Positions 1 to 12,438 of a stretch of DNA of 64,000 bases are shown in pieces. This stretch comes from Tetrapyrgos nigripes (taxonomy: Eukaryota > Basidiomycota > Agaricomycetes > Agaricales > Campanellaceae), in assembly GCA_013368315.1 (NCBI GenBank), contig JAACJM010000112.1, positions 216,062 through 280,061 of the forward strand, written 5' to 3'. A model generated the notes under the pieces. That model saw nothing but the letters and a program-made list of their open reading frames with translations. It was not told where the DNA came from and made no database searches. Position numbers and translations under genes: made by a program. Position 1 is the first letter of the stretch; each line of letters opens with the position of its first letter.

Positions 1-433
1 TACCCTAGCATGATTATAGAGAAGTAGGTAAAAGCTTTTCGACTTGAAATTTTTCTAAGTCCCCATTCTTGCCTTCTCCTCCATCATCAACCATGTCCTC
101 TCACCAATTCCCTTTTCTCCACTTGTTTGTTCCATTGTCATGCCTCCAAGATCAACCATGCTGAAGCCCCCTAACGACTAATCCTTCCATCCTCATCGCC
201 TCAATCCTCGCAGATGCAAACTTCACTGCCGGTTGCTGGAACTGTGGGATCAGTATGAGAGCACGTATTGTTGGGCATGGGTTAGTCATCAAAGCCTGAG
301 CAATGACGATCTGGATTTTGTTGTTATCAGGATTCCTTTCATTGTGTGTCCTTCAACTTTTCTTTTTCCCTCATTCATACTCACTTTCGCTTTGTTCTAG
401 CGCGATTTCTGGCACTCAGTATACACTCTGTGG

Positions 434-3400
434 ATGCCGAACGTGGTTGCAATGGTCCTCAATCTGGTCATCACCACTTTCCCAGCCAAGCGCAATCTCA
501 AGAATCGAAATTCACATCCATCGTTGGATATTTCCTGGTTGATGATTGTCGATCATTTGTCCAGCTGGGATTTTGAGGACATCCTGCCTCATCAGGATAA
601 TTTGGTGAGGCCTCCTTCTTCTTTTGCCTCCTCAGGATGCCTAACAATCTTCATTGTTATAGGTGGACGAGCCTTTGTACTTGGATGAACTTGCTAGTGT
701 CCCTAGCTCAAGTTCCCTCAAAATCAAGGTGCCTCCCTTCAAAAAGCTCAAGACCACAATTGCAGGATCACTCGTAAGTTCCTTTTTTTCATTTTTCATG
801 TACTTTTGAGTACTGAACTCTCTCGTTTTTCCAGCCTAGCATTTCTAAACTCTCGTGTCCGAGGAGCAAGTCTGTTCCCACAGCTGAAGAACATGCTAAG
901 GCCGACAAGAAGAAGAGCAAGGGCAAGGAAAAGGCCAAGGACCAGGATCAGGGTGCGACATGTGTCATCTCTCCTGCCCCTTCACAGGTAGGTTCTCCCT
1001 TTTACTCTTTTACTTTTGAACTTTTGCTGATGCTTATCTGCTAGCCGGAGGCTTCCACATCAAGGTATGTATATCGGCCGTACCACGGGGTTCACCAGCC
1101 TCCGTCACATCAATACCACCATCCTTCCCCTCCACTCCAGTTCTAATATCCTTCCCCTCCACCTCCAGCACAGCTAGTGACTGATCCCACTGATCCTCTC
1201 TTCCTTCCAGATTTGGATAGGTGCCATCTCCTCAGCCTCCGTCTTGTAGGCAGACTCACTCTCCCTCTGTTACTGCCGAGGTTGAGACAAGTGCTCTGCC
1301 TCTGGATCCAGACACTAGCTGGGGTGCCGAGGCCTCAAACCCTCCTGCTGCTCAGGGGGCTCCACCCTCCCAAGGTTCAGGCAATCCTCTGGGACTTTGG
1401 AACTATGACAAGGTCCAGGCTTGGGCTGAAGACCAAGTTCACAACTGAATCTGAGTAAGTTTCTGTCATCATTTTTCTCCTTTCTTTATACTTACTGGGG
1501 TTAGGTTCCTCCTTTTGTGCTTGACTGGTTGAACAAACACACATTTGACAACCCCAAGTATTACAACAAGCCTACCACTTTTGGTTGTCCTGTTCACCTC
1601 CTTCGTCATTGTCAAGAATGTTTGTATCAGCCTCCCTCCTATCCCATGCCTCAAGAGTGGGCAGCTTCAAGTTCCCATGTCCAGGTAAGTGTTTTTCCTT
1701 TCTTTATATGCTAGCTACTAACATATTTATTTTCTTCTTTAGTTGCCTCTGAATCCTCCTACACCTGTCCCTCAGTATGCGCATTCAAATTGAATTCGCA
1801 CTTTGGCGATGGTTGAGAGCAAGGAGTCTCATTCCTCAGAGTCTAGTGATGCTGCTGGACTCCTGTCTCATTTCCAACCTCGGGCTTTTTGTCGCTGCCT
1901 TGTCAATACTTTCCAGGCTCCTATCCCTGAGGAAGATGAAGAAGACAATGAGAAGCTCAATTGATGTATCTGGACTCTGATTAGGACATTTATTTGTAGT
2001 CTCATCTCTCTTTTGTATCCCTTTTTGTAGTTTTTAAGTATTGGATTTTGTATTCCTTTTTCTTGTAGACTTTCTTGTAGCTACTTATGTAGCTTCATGT
2101 ACAGGACCTTTAAGAGTCCTTAAATTATATGTATCCTCCCTTTTTATCCTGTGTGAACGCTAAGTTTTTTTAAGCTTTTGAACTTGTGAGTTACTCAGAC
2201 GTTCATTAGGGGTCACTCTCTCTGTTCTGAGTAGTGTATTTATGATTTCTTGTTAGCATAGAGCCCTCTTGTAGTATCTTATTGCCTATACCATTGATTT
2301 ACCTCTGATTTTCTCTTGATAGTCTGAGCCTGTAGATGCTAAGGAGTTCTGCAAGTCCAAGGCTTGTGTTACTGCCTATCTCTGCCACACCAAGACCATC
2401 AAGGGTTACATTGACCAGTTCAATGTTGACAAAAACAAGCTTCACAGCTTGGACAAAATCACCAACTTCGCGGGGACTCTTTAGGAGGAGGAGTTGAACA
2501 ATAAAGGCAAATGCAGGGTGCATCTAGCTAGCATTTTCTTTATCAACCATCTTACTTATTTTGGCTTTCTACCTAGTGTGGTCCTTCCTCTCCAGCTATT
2601 ATCGAAGATAGTGGGGAATCTGATATCGAGGTTTTGCCTGATCTCAAAGACATTCCCGAGGACAACATTATGGTAAGTCTGCGCCCCTTCTAACCACTTA
2701 TACCTCTCAATCTCATCTTATTTTATAAGATGGGCGACACTCATGGTCTTGGAGCATCTAGCCATGCTCCTAAGAATGTTAAAGAGCTTCCGAAGATTGC
2801 TAAGGTATGTTTCTTCCACTTATTCTAGTACTTAAAGTATTCTGACTGTTCTCTCACTAGGTCAAGGCTTCCGGAGCAACTTCTGGTACCCCTCATCCAA
2901 CAACTCGTGCTAGCACCATATGTCTCCATTATTCCTTTGTCGAGGGCATTGATACCTCTTCTTGAGAATACCTCAAGGCTGACTATTACCTTCATAAGGC
3001 TGAGGCTAATTGTCAGGATGAGCTTGCCTGTACCAAGTGTAGCCATGTGTTCACTGGTTCTGTGAACAACTTCAACCCTCCATCTACTGGTAAGTACTTA
3101 TTTTCTCTATCTTTCTCCTACCTAGCAGCTCATTACAATTCCCTTTCTAGAACTGCTTGATACACCCAAGGAGCTTTTCCATAAGACCAATGTCGGGGCT
3201 TTCTTCAACTATAAGAAACTTTCTGACAAGTCTTTGAGCGCTATGCAGAACTTCCTGAGAGGGGAAATGCTGTCTGTTACTCATCAAATGCACTTCCTCA
3301 CCTCGCATTACAGAGGGGCTTATGACACTTTAGTTGCAGTTATCGACACTAAGCTTGAGTATACAGAGTTGAAGGATGCTGCCATGGCCGAGAAACAGTC

Positions 3401-3506
3401 TCTTAGGGACCTTTCTCCTGAGAGTAGCACTAATAAGTCTATCTCTGTTATTCCGATGGGCTTAGTTACTTCTGCCTCATCTGTAGCTGCTCAGGCCTCT
3501 CAGTAG
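434..3506 (+). pseudogene. Degenerate multi-exon gene of unknown function (possibly two genes)
   Basis: I do not recognise this gene. Open segments separated by GT-AG introns run along the plus strand: 434-604, 663-773, 835-987 and 1045-1064 join in phase, and further coding pieces lie near 1517-1686, 2322-2508 and 3151-3506, ending in TAG at 3504-3506. The second and third exons encode Lys-rich, Ser-rich sequence. The 1517-1686 piece contains a possible zinc-binding cluster, CPVHLLRHCQEC (C-x2-H-x3-H-C-x2-C). An in-frame TAG interrupts the 2.3-2.5 kb piece (near 2480) and a TGA interrupts the 2.9 kb piece, so it is probably decayed. It may be an accessory gene of a transposon; nothing here proves that. 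Exon boundaries between 1065 and 3150 are tentative, and the AT-rich stretch 1974-2300 looks like UTR or spacer. Confidence 0.4.
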
Positions 3507-4301
3507 ACCCTTAGTATAGCTTTAGCTAGGTAGTCAGTTTTTGGATCATTTGCATAGGTACACCATCTGCTAGGTATCAATAAATCTTTCTTTATTGACC
3601 CTTCTGATCTCTCCTAAGCTCTGTCATCTTTTCCACTGCTCAGATCTAGATTCTGTCGTCATTCAGACTTGGATCAGAATATTTCTGAGCAGGATATAAA
3701 CTGTTAGCTCTTAGTGCCACTTTTTCCAGACTTGATCCATCCTCATGGCCTGTGTCTATTGTACTCTCAGACATTGGTCCCATTTCCTTCTGTCCTCACC
3801 AATGTCAAGATGTGAGGTCTTCATCCCATACCCTGGCTTTGAAGAGACATCCTACAGACTCTCTTCTCGCTAACCAACATTGGGTGGCTTCAAAATCCAA
3901 TCCTCGTCTATTCAGTCGTACTACTCATAGAAGACCCATTGCTGTTTCCATGAGTCAATTGTAAGTACATCAATTGACTATGATGCGTAGTTGCTAATGT
4001 CATAGACCAGAATGCATCCTCAGATCTATTCAATTGGCAAACTAAAGGCGGGATAAACACTTTTCCCATAGTAAGTACTGTAACCTCATCCCTTAGTGTT
4101 TATTTGACTCTTCCACTAGGTCCTGCAGGCTGTAGCGTACTTTTAACACTACTGGATTGTTTCTTGTCCTTATATTAAGTAGATAATGGCCATGTATTAA
4201 TCTCATTAAGCGGGATTGCCATATTATGTAATCTTGTGCCTACAGACTTTTCCAATAGTGTTCGTAAGTACATACAACTGGGTTTAAGTATAGGATTAAC
4301 A
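3507..4301. other. Intergenic stretch with no supported gene
   Basis: Short overlapping open frames only, with no recognisable domain. It separates the 3' end of the degenerate gene from the tRNA-like unit and the gypsy pol, which is encoded on the other strand. Confidence 0.5.
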
Positions 4302-4409
4302 GCAAGTTTAGTGTAGTGGCTAACACAGCGTCGAAGTATAAGATAACACCAATGCAGTGTTGGTGTTGTCTTACCCTTGCAATCCTTGGTTCGAATCCAA
4401 GAACTTGCA
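4302..4409 (+). tRNA. tRNA-like Pol III unit (tRNA pseudogene or SINE head)
   Basis: The outer 7 bp of an acceptor stem pair perfectly (GCAAGTT at 4302-4308 with AACTTGC at 4402-4408). A D-arm follows (GTGT at 4311-4314 with ACAC at 4323-4326) and a 5 bp T-arm closes on the perfect B-box core GGTTCGAATCC (CTTGG/CCAAG). The anticodon region is not canonical: it is about 54 nt long and dominated by a 13 bp hairpin (AAGATAACACCAA with TTGGTGTTGTCTT, one G-T pair), so I cannot assign an anticodon. No T-run terminator follows within about 100 bp. It is either a tRNA gene with an unusual intron, a decayed tRNA, or the head of a tRNA-derived SINE; the last two are more likely. Confidence 0.45.
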
Positions 4410-4581
4410 TTCCATCACCTATCCACGGTGTTTGGTAGCACCTTGCATATCTATAGCAGTCAATTGCTCCTATGGATCAAATGTTATCCACCCTAGTCCT
4501 ACTTAATCAACCACTATTTTCATCATAATTTATTCCACTAAGTGTTTTTGGCCCTAGCTCTTGTACGAGGTCCAATCAACG

Positions 4582-7500
4582 TCAACTCTGCTTCAGATAG
4601 CTCTTCTTCGTTGTCTGACCCTCCTTTGGCTCAACTGTTGACTCTACTATTTCTCTGTTCAAGTCATATCGAGGAGCTCTTAGCATAGGCACATGATCAA
4701 AGATGTAGTCTTTTCCTGGTACCCAAGACTTGTCCATAGATTCATCCTCAACCATTGCTCGGAGCTGCTCTGGCTCTAAGTCAATAAGTTTATGAATATC
4801 TTCTGGGAGATCTATTGGTTCATATCTAGCTTTATGAGGTAGAACCCTAAAGGCAGCCACTTTCTCTCACAGAACTGTTCTGTCCATTTCCACTAGGATA
4901 TAGGCACCTCCTTTAGTTCTTCAGATAACAATCATAGGTCCTATGTACTTAGGATACATCTTCCTATCTAAGTTCTTCTCAATTTGAGTATTACGAACTT
5001 GAACTAAAGTTCCAGGTTTAAAGTCCCAATCTTTAATAACATGTCTATACTTCTTGAAGCACTTCAATTCAGCCCTCTTTTGTTCATCCACTCTAGTGAT
5101 CATTTCTTCTACATGCACTCAATGCTTAGCTAGTGCCTGAGCTCGATATCCCACTAGTTCTTCAGTTGATAGAACTCTATCTAGTAATTTTACTAACCAG
5201 GTTGATTCTACTATGTCTAAAGGTAGAATATGTTCTGCTCCCAGAGCAATAAAGTACAGTGAGCATCCCAGACCTCTCCTAGGAGTTACTCTTTCTGCCC
5301 ATAGCACTAGTTTCAAGAAGCAAAACCACTTAGACAAGTCACCACCAGTAGCTTTCACTAAGGCTTGTCTAATATCGAAATGTGCTTGTTCAATTACTCC
5401 GTTAGCTTGAGAATTATATGCCAAGATAGTTATACCTCAAATCCTGTATTTATCTTCAAGCCACTGAAGAACCGCTTTCATTTGAGGAGCATTATCAGTC
5501 ACAACTTCTTCAGGAACTCCCTTGAAGAACCATTCAGTGATGGCCCTAGCAGTATCATGCTTTAATGCACGACCTTCTGACCATCTTGATAGCGCACATC
5601 TATCATGCACAATGTTCTTACACCTGTTGCTAGCTGGTGATACTTTGAAAACATCTACATGTACTTTCTGGAATAAGGAGGAGGTATTTTTGGTAGTCAA
5701 GCATTGCAACTTCCAACAAACCACTGAATGTCAGTTTCCATATCTGGCCACCAGAATTGTCTAGTGATTAAACCTTCTGTTGCATATACTCCTTTATGTC
5801 CTAAATGATCATGCATGGCATGCATCATAAACATTCTCCTTTCTTTAGGTATGTAGAGGTGCTGTCCTTGAACGTCAGGGTTCTTTCAGTACAATCCTCC
5901 TTCATTAACAAAGAAATGCGTAGCTCTTTTTATAACCTTTCTCCTAGCTTTTATGCTAAGTTCCTCCAATGAGGAACTGGTAGGGTCCTTTAAGTATTCA
6001 ATAATTTGAGGGATCATATTATCAAACTCTTTAGCTTCTTTAGTTCAGTGTTGTTTTGACCATTCTGCACTATCCAGCAGTGCCATGATAACATGTGCAA
6101 ATTGTTGAAGAGGCAGGTCAGTGATCTCTTCCAATTCTCTCGGCAATTTTACCCCAATACTTTCTGCAAACCTTGTCCTCGCTAATGAGCAGACGTTTTC
6201 ATGATCTAATTCCTCTTGAATTTCATCCTCTCTTTCTTCTTTTCCAACTGCTAAGCCATTGAAATAGCCTCCCCTATAATCGATTAAGTGCTTAAACTCT
6301 TCGAAATCATAGGGTTCTTCAGTTTCTTCTTCTCCCATCCTGAAGCGTAGAGGTAGCTCATCATCCTCTTCCTCTGTATCTTCATCTACTTTTGGAACCG
6401 GCTTCTGATACTTCTCGCCTTCATTTGGAGCCCATCGGGATAAACCATCTGCTAGGATATGAGTTTTCCCTTTTACATGTACTAGCCCAAATTGGTATTT
6501 GTGGATTTCTTCAATCCACCTGTTAATAGTCACATTAGGACCACTACTAGGATTATCAAACATTCCCTTAATGTAGCTAGCGTCTGTGTGAATGTGGAGG
6601 TCTCTACACCCATAAGTATAGTAGAACGAGTCTTCCAGAGCTCGCTTGAGACCGTAAAGTTCTCATTTTGGCTGTGAGAATTGTTTCTCCCTTGGATTCA
6701 AAGGTATAGACCCAAAGTAGATATAATTCTTCTTCTTTTGATATAGGTAATATCCCACTGCTATGTACAAAGTGTCCACCAATAAGATTATGCCTTTCTC
6801 GCTAGTGTAGTCCACTGCCTTTAATGCTGGGGCACTGCATATAGTGGCTTTAACCATCTCAAAAGATTTTTCTTGTTCTGGTCCCCAATGCCAAAGTACA
6901 TTCCCAGTAAGTTCGTATAAAGGTACTGCTATAGCGCTGTAATCTTTCACATACATCCTAAGAATACCCACGGTACCTAAGAAACTCCTAAGCTTGCTAA
7001 GGTCCTTTGGTACAGGCCATGTCTTAATTACTTCCACTTTTTCTTCATCTGGTTCTCGACCTTCGTAAGTACATATATGACCAACTATCTTAGCTTCTGG
7101 ACTACAGAGGAACGTCTTCTTCCCAGAGAAGGTCCCACCAGCATACTTCATGTGCTGCACTACTCAATTCAAATTTTGGAAGTGATCCCAGATGAATTTT
7201 CTTATGCCCAGATTTTCTGGTATTGTCTCATAGCCCCCATCCTCAGTTTCATATCTCAACAGCGGTCCCTTGATGGGCCCATCGTCTATGTAAGGAACAG
7301 TGACATGAGGCATCTCCTCCTTGAGGATATAAGTAACATCATCATGGAAAATTGGGACTGAATTAGTCCAACCCATTGGTAATTTAACCAGTCAATGAAG
7401 TCCAAAGGGTGTTTGGAATGCAGTCATATCTCTCCAGGACTCATCAATGTATTGATGATCATAGCTGACAAAGATATCTAGCATCCCGAGGCATGCTCTG

Positions 7501-8121
7501 CCCATAAATTCCCTAGCTACATCAGCAGTTGCTGGTGGCACACCCAAATGTTGAATAGTTACTTTATTCAGGGGTTCCAGACTATGTACTATCTGGACTT
7601 GACCATCCTTCTTAAGAACACAAAACTATTTTCCCTGATAACTACCATTGCATGGTTTGTATGTTCAATAAGTTCACATATCTCCTGATATTTTCCTGGC
7701 AGAATTGGGAAGTTCTTCTCTACCCAAGGAACATGAGGAATTACCGCTAGCTTTAAAGGTGGAAAGAATTCTACCTTAAATTTACCAGCTTCTTAGTCTT
7801 CCAAGTGAATCCTACCTCCTGCAACTTCATAAATATGTGCACAAGTTTTCGCTCTTCCAGCCACAGAAAACCTTCTGGGTGATTCTCATCAATTACTTTC
7901 TTCCTTTCTTCAGTATAACACTTGCCAGGGGTGAATTCCACTGGGTTAGTAGGTAACTTAGGTATATCCTTTAGCAGATCTCCTGTTATATTCCTTGTAA
8001 TCCGGTATTCAGGAGGTAACTCCGTTTTGACTGGCTTCACTTTAAGTGCTACGGGTTTATATCTCCCAAAAGCACTCTTAATGTCAGGATCATCATTATC
8101 TGTTGCCCTGCTAGGCTGCAT
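4582..8121 (-). pseudogene. pol: Ty3/gypsy retrotransposon pol polyprotein, decayed
   Basis: Read on the minus strand the order is RT, RNase H, integrase, as in Ty3/gypsy. Visible landmarks: an LPMGWTNSVP segment and the RT catalytic YIDD near 7280; a KYAGGTFSGKK segment (about 7100-7150); an RNase H-like segment ending in an ILADGLSRW motif near 6450; the HHCC-type region (HDHLGHKG); and integrase DDE residues in HVDVF, VTDNAPQ and GVIEQAH (5300-5680). The frame is broken by at least eight TGA stops (4867, 5119, 5437, 5886, 6045, 6663, 7164 and 7392, lowest coordinate) plus probable frameshifts near 5730 and 7770. No gag, no LTR pair and no target-site duplication are visible, so this is an internal fragment. 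The acidic 6100-6450 segment is a linker between RNase H and integrase. Confidence 0.88.
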
Positions 8122-8776
8122 TGCAGTTCAGAGACAATGCTTGAGCTCTGAACATGTTAGCATTGACCACAGTGGGATTCTTAACTCCTTTCTGAGCTTT
8201 ATACTGTTGAAGCAGGACACTTGCTTTCTTATCCTTCTTCTTTATACCATCATTGTCTGCCATGAAGACTCTAAGAAACATAGTGGACCGATACCATTAC
8301 ACCCAAGGACTTATTGTCTAGTGTAGAGAAATGGAAGGGAAGTTGGCTCTGGCTGGTAGTAAGTGTTATTGCATCATCTATTTCGTACTGAACTGAGGAT
8401 TTTACAGTCTCTGATAGACTGTCAAAAACAGTGCTTACAGGGCTACTGCTTAGGGGATTCGATCAGTACTGGCCAATTATGGGTGAGCTACTCTAACATT
8501 ATCATGCCAATGGCAGAAGGTTAACTCTCTATATATATTGGTCTCTCTTTGTGTCTCTCTACATCTCACTGTACCGCTTTTCTCCTGGTCACCCACGCAG
8601 ATAACGAAAAGGCGAGCTTGGTCACTGCTGATCTTGCTGCTACATGTGCTAGCAAAGAAGAAGGAAGGCAACGTGAGTGGGCTAACAGACTTGTATGTTT
8701 CCTCCACACTTACCAGATAGTGTATCAGCAACAAATGAAGAACTTGGTAAGATTTTGTTTAGCTACCGTTTGAACT
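8122..8776. other. Spacer upstream of the gypsy fragment, no supported gene
   Basis: The gypsy frame fades out above 8121, and no gag or LTR can be recognised in the 650 bp beyond it. Short plus-strand frames at 8538-8773 have no recognisable content. Confidence 0.4.
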
Positions 8777-9130
8777 GTGATTGAAAGGCATGTAGAATCT
8801 CTAGCTGCTTTCTTGTGGGATCATTTTGGACTACCAGAAGGTCCACAAGAATATCAGCTTCCTTCTGGCATCACTGACTCTTTCAACCTCCCTCTCAGGG
8901 AGATGGGGTGCTACGCACCAGACCGTAGGACAGGATGTGGGGAATGTGATAGATATTTGCCACCATCAAGTGTGGAGTATGGGCATTTGCAAGTGTGTCC
9001 ATATCATTTACTCAAGCAGACGACAGAGCGACTAGTAGAGTGGGTATCATCACACTCGTTGGACTCAACAATGTTACTTAATACTTTTCCTAGCAGTGCG
9101 CCACAGAGGTGGGATGTGAAAGAGGAATAG
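8777..9130 (+). CDS. Unrecognised open frame, possibly a 3' exon
   Basis: An open frame of about 117 codons ends in TAG at 9128-9130. It has no ATG near its start (the frame opens with GTG), so if real it is a terminal exon. A GTAAGA donor-like site at 8746 and an AAAG acceptor-like site at 8785-8788 would remove a short intron, but the phases on the two sides do not join cleanly. The encoded sequence contains two Cys-x2-Cys-like positions (CGEC) and no family I recognise. Confidence 0.2.
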   Translation: MIERHVESLAAFLWDHFGLPEGPQEYQLPSGITDSFNLPLREMGCYAPDRRTGCGECDRYLPPSSVEYGHLQVCPYHLLKQTTERLVEWVSSHSLDSTMLLNTFPSSAPQRWDVKEE

Positions 9131-9377
9131 AATAGTACATTGACAACAAATAAAAAAAGTGTATGGTCCCCCAAATAGAAAGTCTTGTTAACAAACAGTA
9201 AAGTAAGTGCTAGTGTAGCACAATTTTTTACATGTTAAGAACAACCAAATGACCAAGTGGAAAATGTGGCATGATTTTGGATATTTCATGTGCCTGAGTG
9301 TTCAATCCACTGTTGGGTTGCTTTGTTAAATACAATTTATTTTCACGTGTATGAGGGTACAAATTCCCATGGCTCAA

Positions 9378-9451
9378 GGATCTGCGTTCCAACGCCAAAA
9401 ATTTGGCTGGCTCAGTTTCAAAAAAGACTGATTACTACAAATAGTAATCGT
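9378..9451 (+). repeat. Dispersed repeat, copy 1 (second copy at 21098)
   Basis: Shares GGATC(T/C)GCGT, AAAAATTTGGCTGG and a final AAATAGTAAT(C/T)GT in the same order and spacing with 21098-21172. At 21 kb the repeat abuts the broken end of the Helitron helicase, suggesting it is the terminus of an unclassified mobile element. Confidence 0.45.
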
Positions 9452-10359
9452 AAAGTACAATAGGAAAAAAGGGGGAGACTCTGTATAACATAAATGAGAT
9501 GAAACCAAGACAGGATAAATGAGACTAGTACAGTATATCAGGAGTAAGTGAGAAGCAGATGGAGACAGGAGAGATAGGATGAGGAAATCATTGCCACAAT
9601 AGGCCTGAGCCACGGGGCGTGAATCGTGACCACGATAGGCCTAAAACCACAGAGGTATGATGCAATGATTTGGACAGCCCGGAGGTCCTACACATGGAGC
9701 AGTAAATGGGTTAATTATACAGAATCGAGAATTGAACTTACAGTGCTGATTAGTTGTTTGTAAAAGGGTTTTAAAATAAATAAAAACAGTAAGCAGTGGC
9801 AGCAGGATAAAATACCAACCCATCCATAATGATACATCTGATGGTTGAGGAGTAATAAAACGGAGAGTATCATTATTCGCCACTAAAGAGAGTAAAGAAG
9901 TTGGAGGGCAGTTGAAAAAGCACTCACCATTGTGACTGAGACAGAGAATGGAGAGATTTTGTACGCCTTTTTGAAAGTGTCCTCACCGTTGTGACTGAGA
10001 TGGAGAATGGAGAGGTTTCCAAGGGTTTTAAGGGATAGAATTTAGCATGTCTCCTTGAGCTGGGCCTGAGCTTTGCTGGATTCCACACATAGCAACAGTA
10101 CCAAATGCAGTGAGAGGATAGGGACTGAGCACAACAAAATGGGTGGTGCGTGGTGCGTTCAAAGCAAGGTCAAAGGGCAGAGGGAGACGGGTTGTCGTCA
10201 AGGGCTGTGCAGCTGGTTATGACCAGACCGGATGTTCCTTTTTGGTCGTAAGGTCCGACCCAGCCCCCCCCCCCCCTCTACCTTCTAAAAAAGGAAGGAG
10301 ATTAGATTGCAGAGATTATGGAACATTGGCTGACGCCTCAATTTTATTGGAATTCTCCC

Positions 10360-10463
10360 AGAGAAATCATGGTACGACCGTTTGAGCCGCGGATAATGTC
10401 AAGCATTGAGCCAGAGAGGTCATGGTACGACGTTGAGCCGCGAATAATGTCAGGCATTGAGCC
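10360..10463 (+). repeat. Two tandem copies of a 51-53 bp unit
   Basis: Unit 1 (10360-10412) and unit 2 (10413-10463) both begin AGAGA, carry TCATGGTACGAC and GAGCCGCG, and end GCATTGAGCC. A partial third start (AGAGAGCATAAGG) follows. Confidence 0.75.
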
Positions 10464-10824
10464 AGAGAGCATAAGGCCATGGTAAACATACGCTGTTAAG
10501 TCCGAAAGATTGTCGGGTAACGAATCTTTGTAATCTCATAGGCAATAGTCGCGTGAAACCAGATTGACGATACATTAACAATGGTTTGTATGTACATATG
10601 CAAGTGTCGACGAGGCTAAAGCCCAAAAAGCAGTGAAAGAGACAAGAAATATGCGAAGAGAGTTCATCATGGTGGTATAAAAGGGAAAACAGTTGAGTCA
10701 TGGGGAGTAGAGCTGTCCGTAAACGTTCGGAAGTGAGATGGAAAAGTTCGGGCGAAAAGCCGACCCATGCTTTAGATCGTGAGGGTCGGTAATAAACAGG
10801 CGGAGAAAACCGGGAACAATTAAA

Positions 10825-10887
10825 CATAGCCACAAGAATACAAGAAGAAAGGGAGTAAACCTCAGTCTCATTCTTCGGCCTCGTAAT
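10825..10887 (+). repeat. Dispersed terminal repeat R1, copy a
   Basis: Begins CATAGCCACAAG and ends CTTCGGCCTCGTAAT. The same roughly 60 bp occurs at 42532-42590 and 63532-63590 (same orientation) and at 19879-19939 (inverted). The outer edge is always at or just beside the ATTACGAGG end, so it behaves like the terminus of a mobile element. Confidence 0.6.
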
Positions 10888-11224
10888 GCGAACGCTGCAG
10901 CTTGGAGAGGAAGAACCGGTGCTTGACCTATGGAGTAACAGCGTTAAGGGCGTAGACTGCCATTGACTTCAATGGTTCATTGTCTTTCATATTTTCAACC
11001 TTTCGATCAATTGGAACTATCATAAGTACTAAATGCTAGTGATTTTGGCTGGTATGCAGGTAATATATACTATGATTTGACCTTGCTTCGACTAGTCATT
11101 GGCCTGGTACCGGTCTTGAAGCTTGAAAAGACCTTTACTGGATTAGAAGCGAGTCACAGGACGCAATAATGACTTATTCCGACAAAAAAATGTCTACATG
11201 TACTAGTAGTATACAACAATTTTT

Positions 11225-11342
11225 CACTAAAACGCCCTGGCTTAGGCACAAGCCCGGTCAGGCACTCTTCGGGCTTGGGTCTCAATTTTATGAACCCCAG
11301 GCACTAAAAAACCAGGCCCAAGCCGGAGCCCGTACATCACTA
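11225..11342 (+). mobile_element. Fragment of a hAT-type MITE (one end)
   Basis: Ends in GCCCGTACATCACTA, nearly the same as the right terminus of the complete element at 19050-19548, and is preceded by the same GC-rich, GGGCTTGGG-type subterminal sequence. I could not find a matching left terminus, so it is called truncated. Confidence 0.5.
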
Positions 11343-11600
11343 GGGCCCTTCACGAAAGAAATTTACACTACCAGTGCTGCCATTCCAGTCATCAATCGAC
11401 GTCGATGGCGCCACAGACCCTGAATTAGAGCTTGGCTACAGCCTGAACCTCCATCATCGAAAACACCCGAGAGCAGCTCTCAGTTTAGCTCTGGAAACTT
11501 AGACCCTCGCTCCGATTACCCGTCAAACATCACTGAGAAATATCTTTTGTGAGAATTCAAATCAAATCCAAATTCAAATATGTTACTTTAACACAGTACT

Positions 11601-12017
11601 GGTTTGCAAAAATAATGACACCTGTCGGGCGTGATCGATGTTTACACAAATACAAATAAGATAGCTTTACTCTTACCACCGTCTTCCTGTCTGGTGTGTG
11701 GTCTATTGTACTATTACGAAGCGAAGTTCATTGATTTTGCAAATTTTGACCAAAAAATCTCCAAAAAAAAACGCCGAATCTAGCCTGCTGCCTCAAGGGT
11801 TTTTTTGAGTGGCGTGTGGCTGAACTTCGATTCGTAATGGTACAGTACATCTACAACGCCTCAGCTCATGCCTTCTACACTGTCTACGCCGCTCATACTT
11901 CAGATTGGCCAAGACGATGGCAAGACTCGGTAACACCATTTTGATTTTGATTTGTGAGAACTATAAACATTATAAACATCGATCGCGCGCGACAAGTGTC
12001 ATTATTTTTGCATACCA
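11601..12017. mobile_element. Inverted-repeat (foldback/MITE-like) element upstream of the GMC gene
   Basis: Outer arms of about 50 bp are imperfect inverted copies, each containing GCAAAAATAATGACAC and ATCGATGTTTA (left from 11601, right ending near 12017). A second, nested inverted pair built on ATTACGAA(G/T)CGAAGTTCA lies inside. No clear target-site duplication. It ends about 420 bp before the GMC start codon, so it may lie within that gene's promoter region. Confidence 0.55.
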
Positions 12018-12438
12018 AGCCGCTATAACTAACTATTACTGAACTAATTGTGTCATCACTCATTTTAGCTCTATGCTTGCGACCTAGTGATTGATCCTAT
12101 CAATCTGCTTGCAAACACACCAGCGCTGCAACTATAGATCTTCGTATCCTTACTTTGACTGAGTCAATATCCAAAGACAACTTGGCCCATCGATTTTGTC
12201 CTTCCACAAATCCGGTACTATTACGTGGCGTCGACGAATTCGTAAAGCTTGGTCTGAACAAGGCTACAAATTTATCAATGACATTGATTTTGAATAACGA
12301 AGCAACGAAGCAATACTTAGTGGACTTCGGATCCTGCCCGAGCTGGTACTTAAAAGACCGCGCCTCCCTAGCATTGATATCTCATCCCATCCCATCACAC
12401 ATCCTTTCACAAGCCTTTGAGATTATCACTTGGACGGC

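Larger units (their letters stand above)
9131..11224. other. Gene-poor repeat-bearing stretch
   Basis: No protein-coding gene is supported. The stretch holds a repeat shared with 21098-21172 (at 9378-9451), a poly-C run near 10265-10277, a 53 bp tandem duplication (10360-10463) and one copy of a dispersed terminal repeat (10825-10887). Confidence 0.5.

Noticed and set aside
8477..8773. Three overlapping frames near 8.5-8.8 kb as one exon upstream of 8777
   Set aside because: The donor and acceptor that would join them do not keep the reading frame.
10260..10280. Poly-C run as a regulatory or replication feature
   Set aside because: Simple low-complexity sequence in a repeat-rich stretch, with no partner motif.
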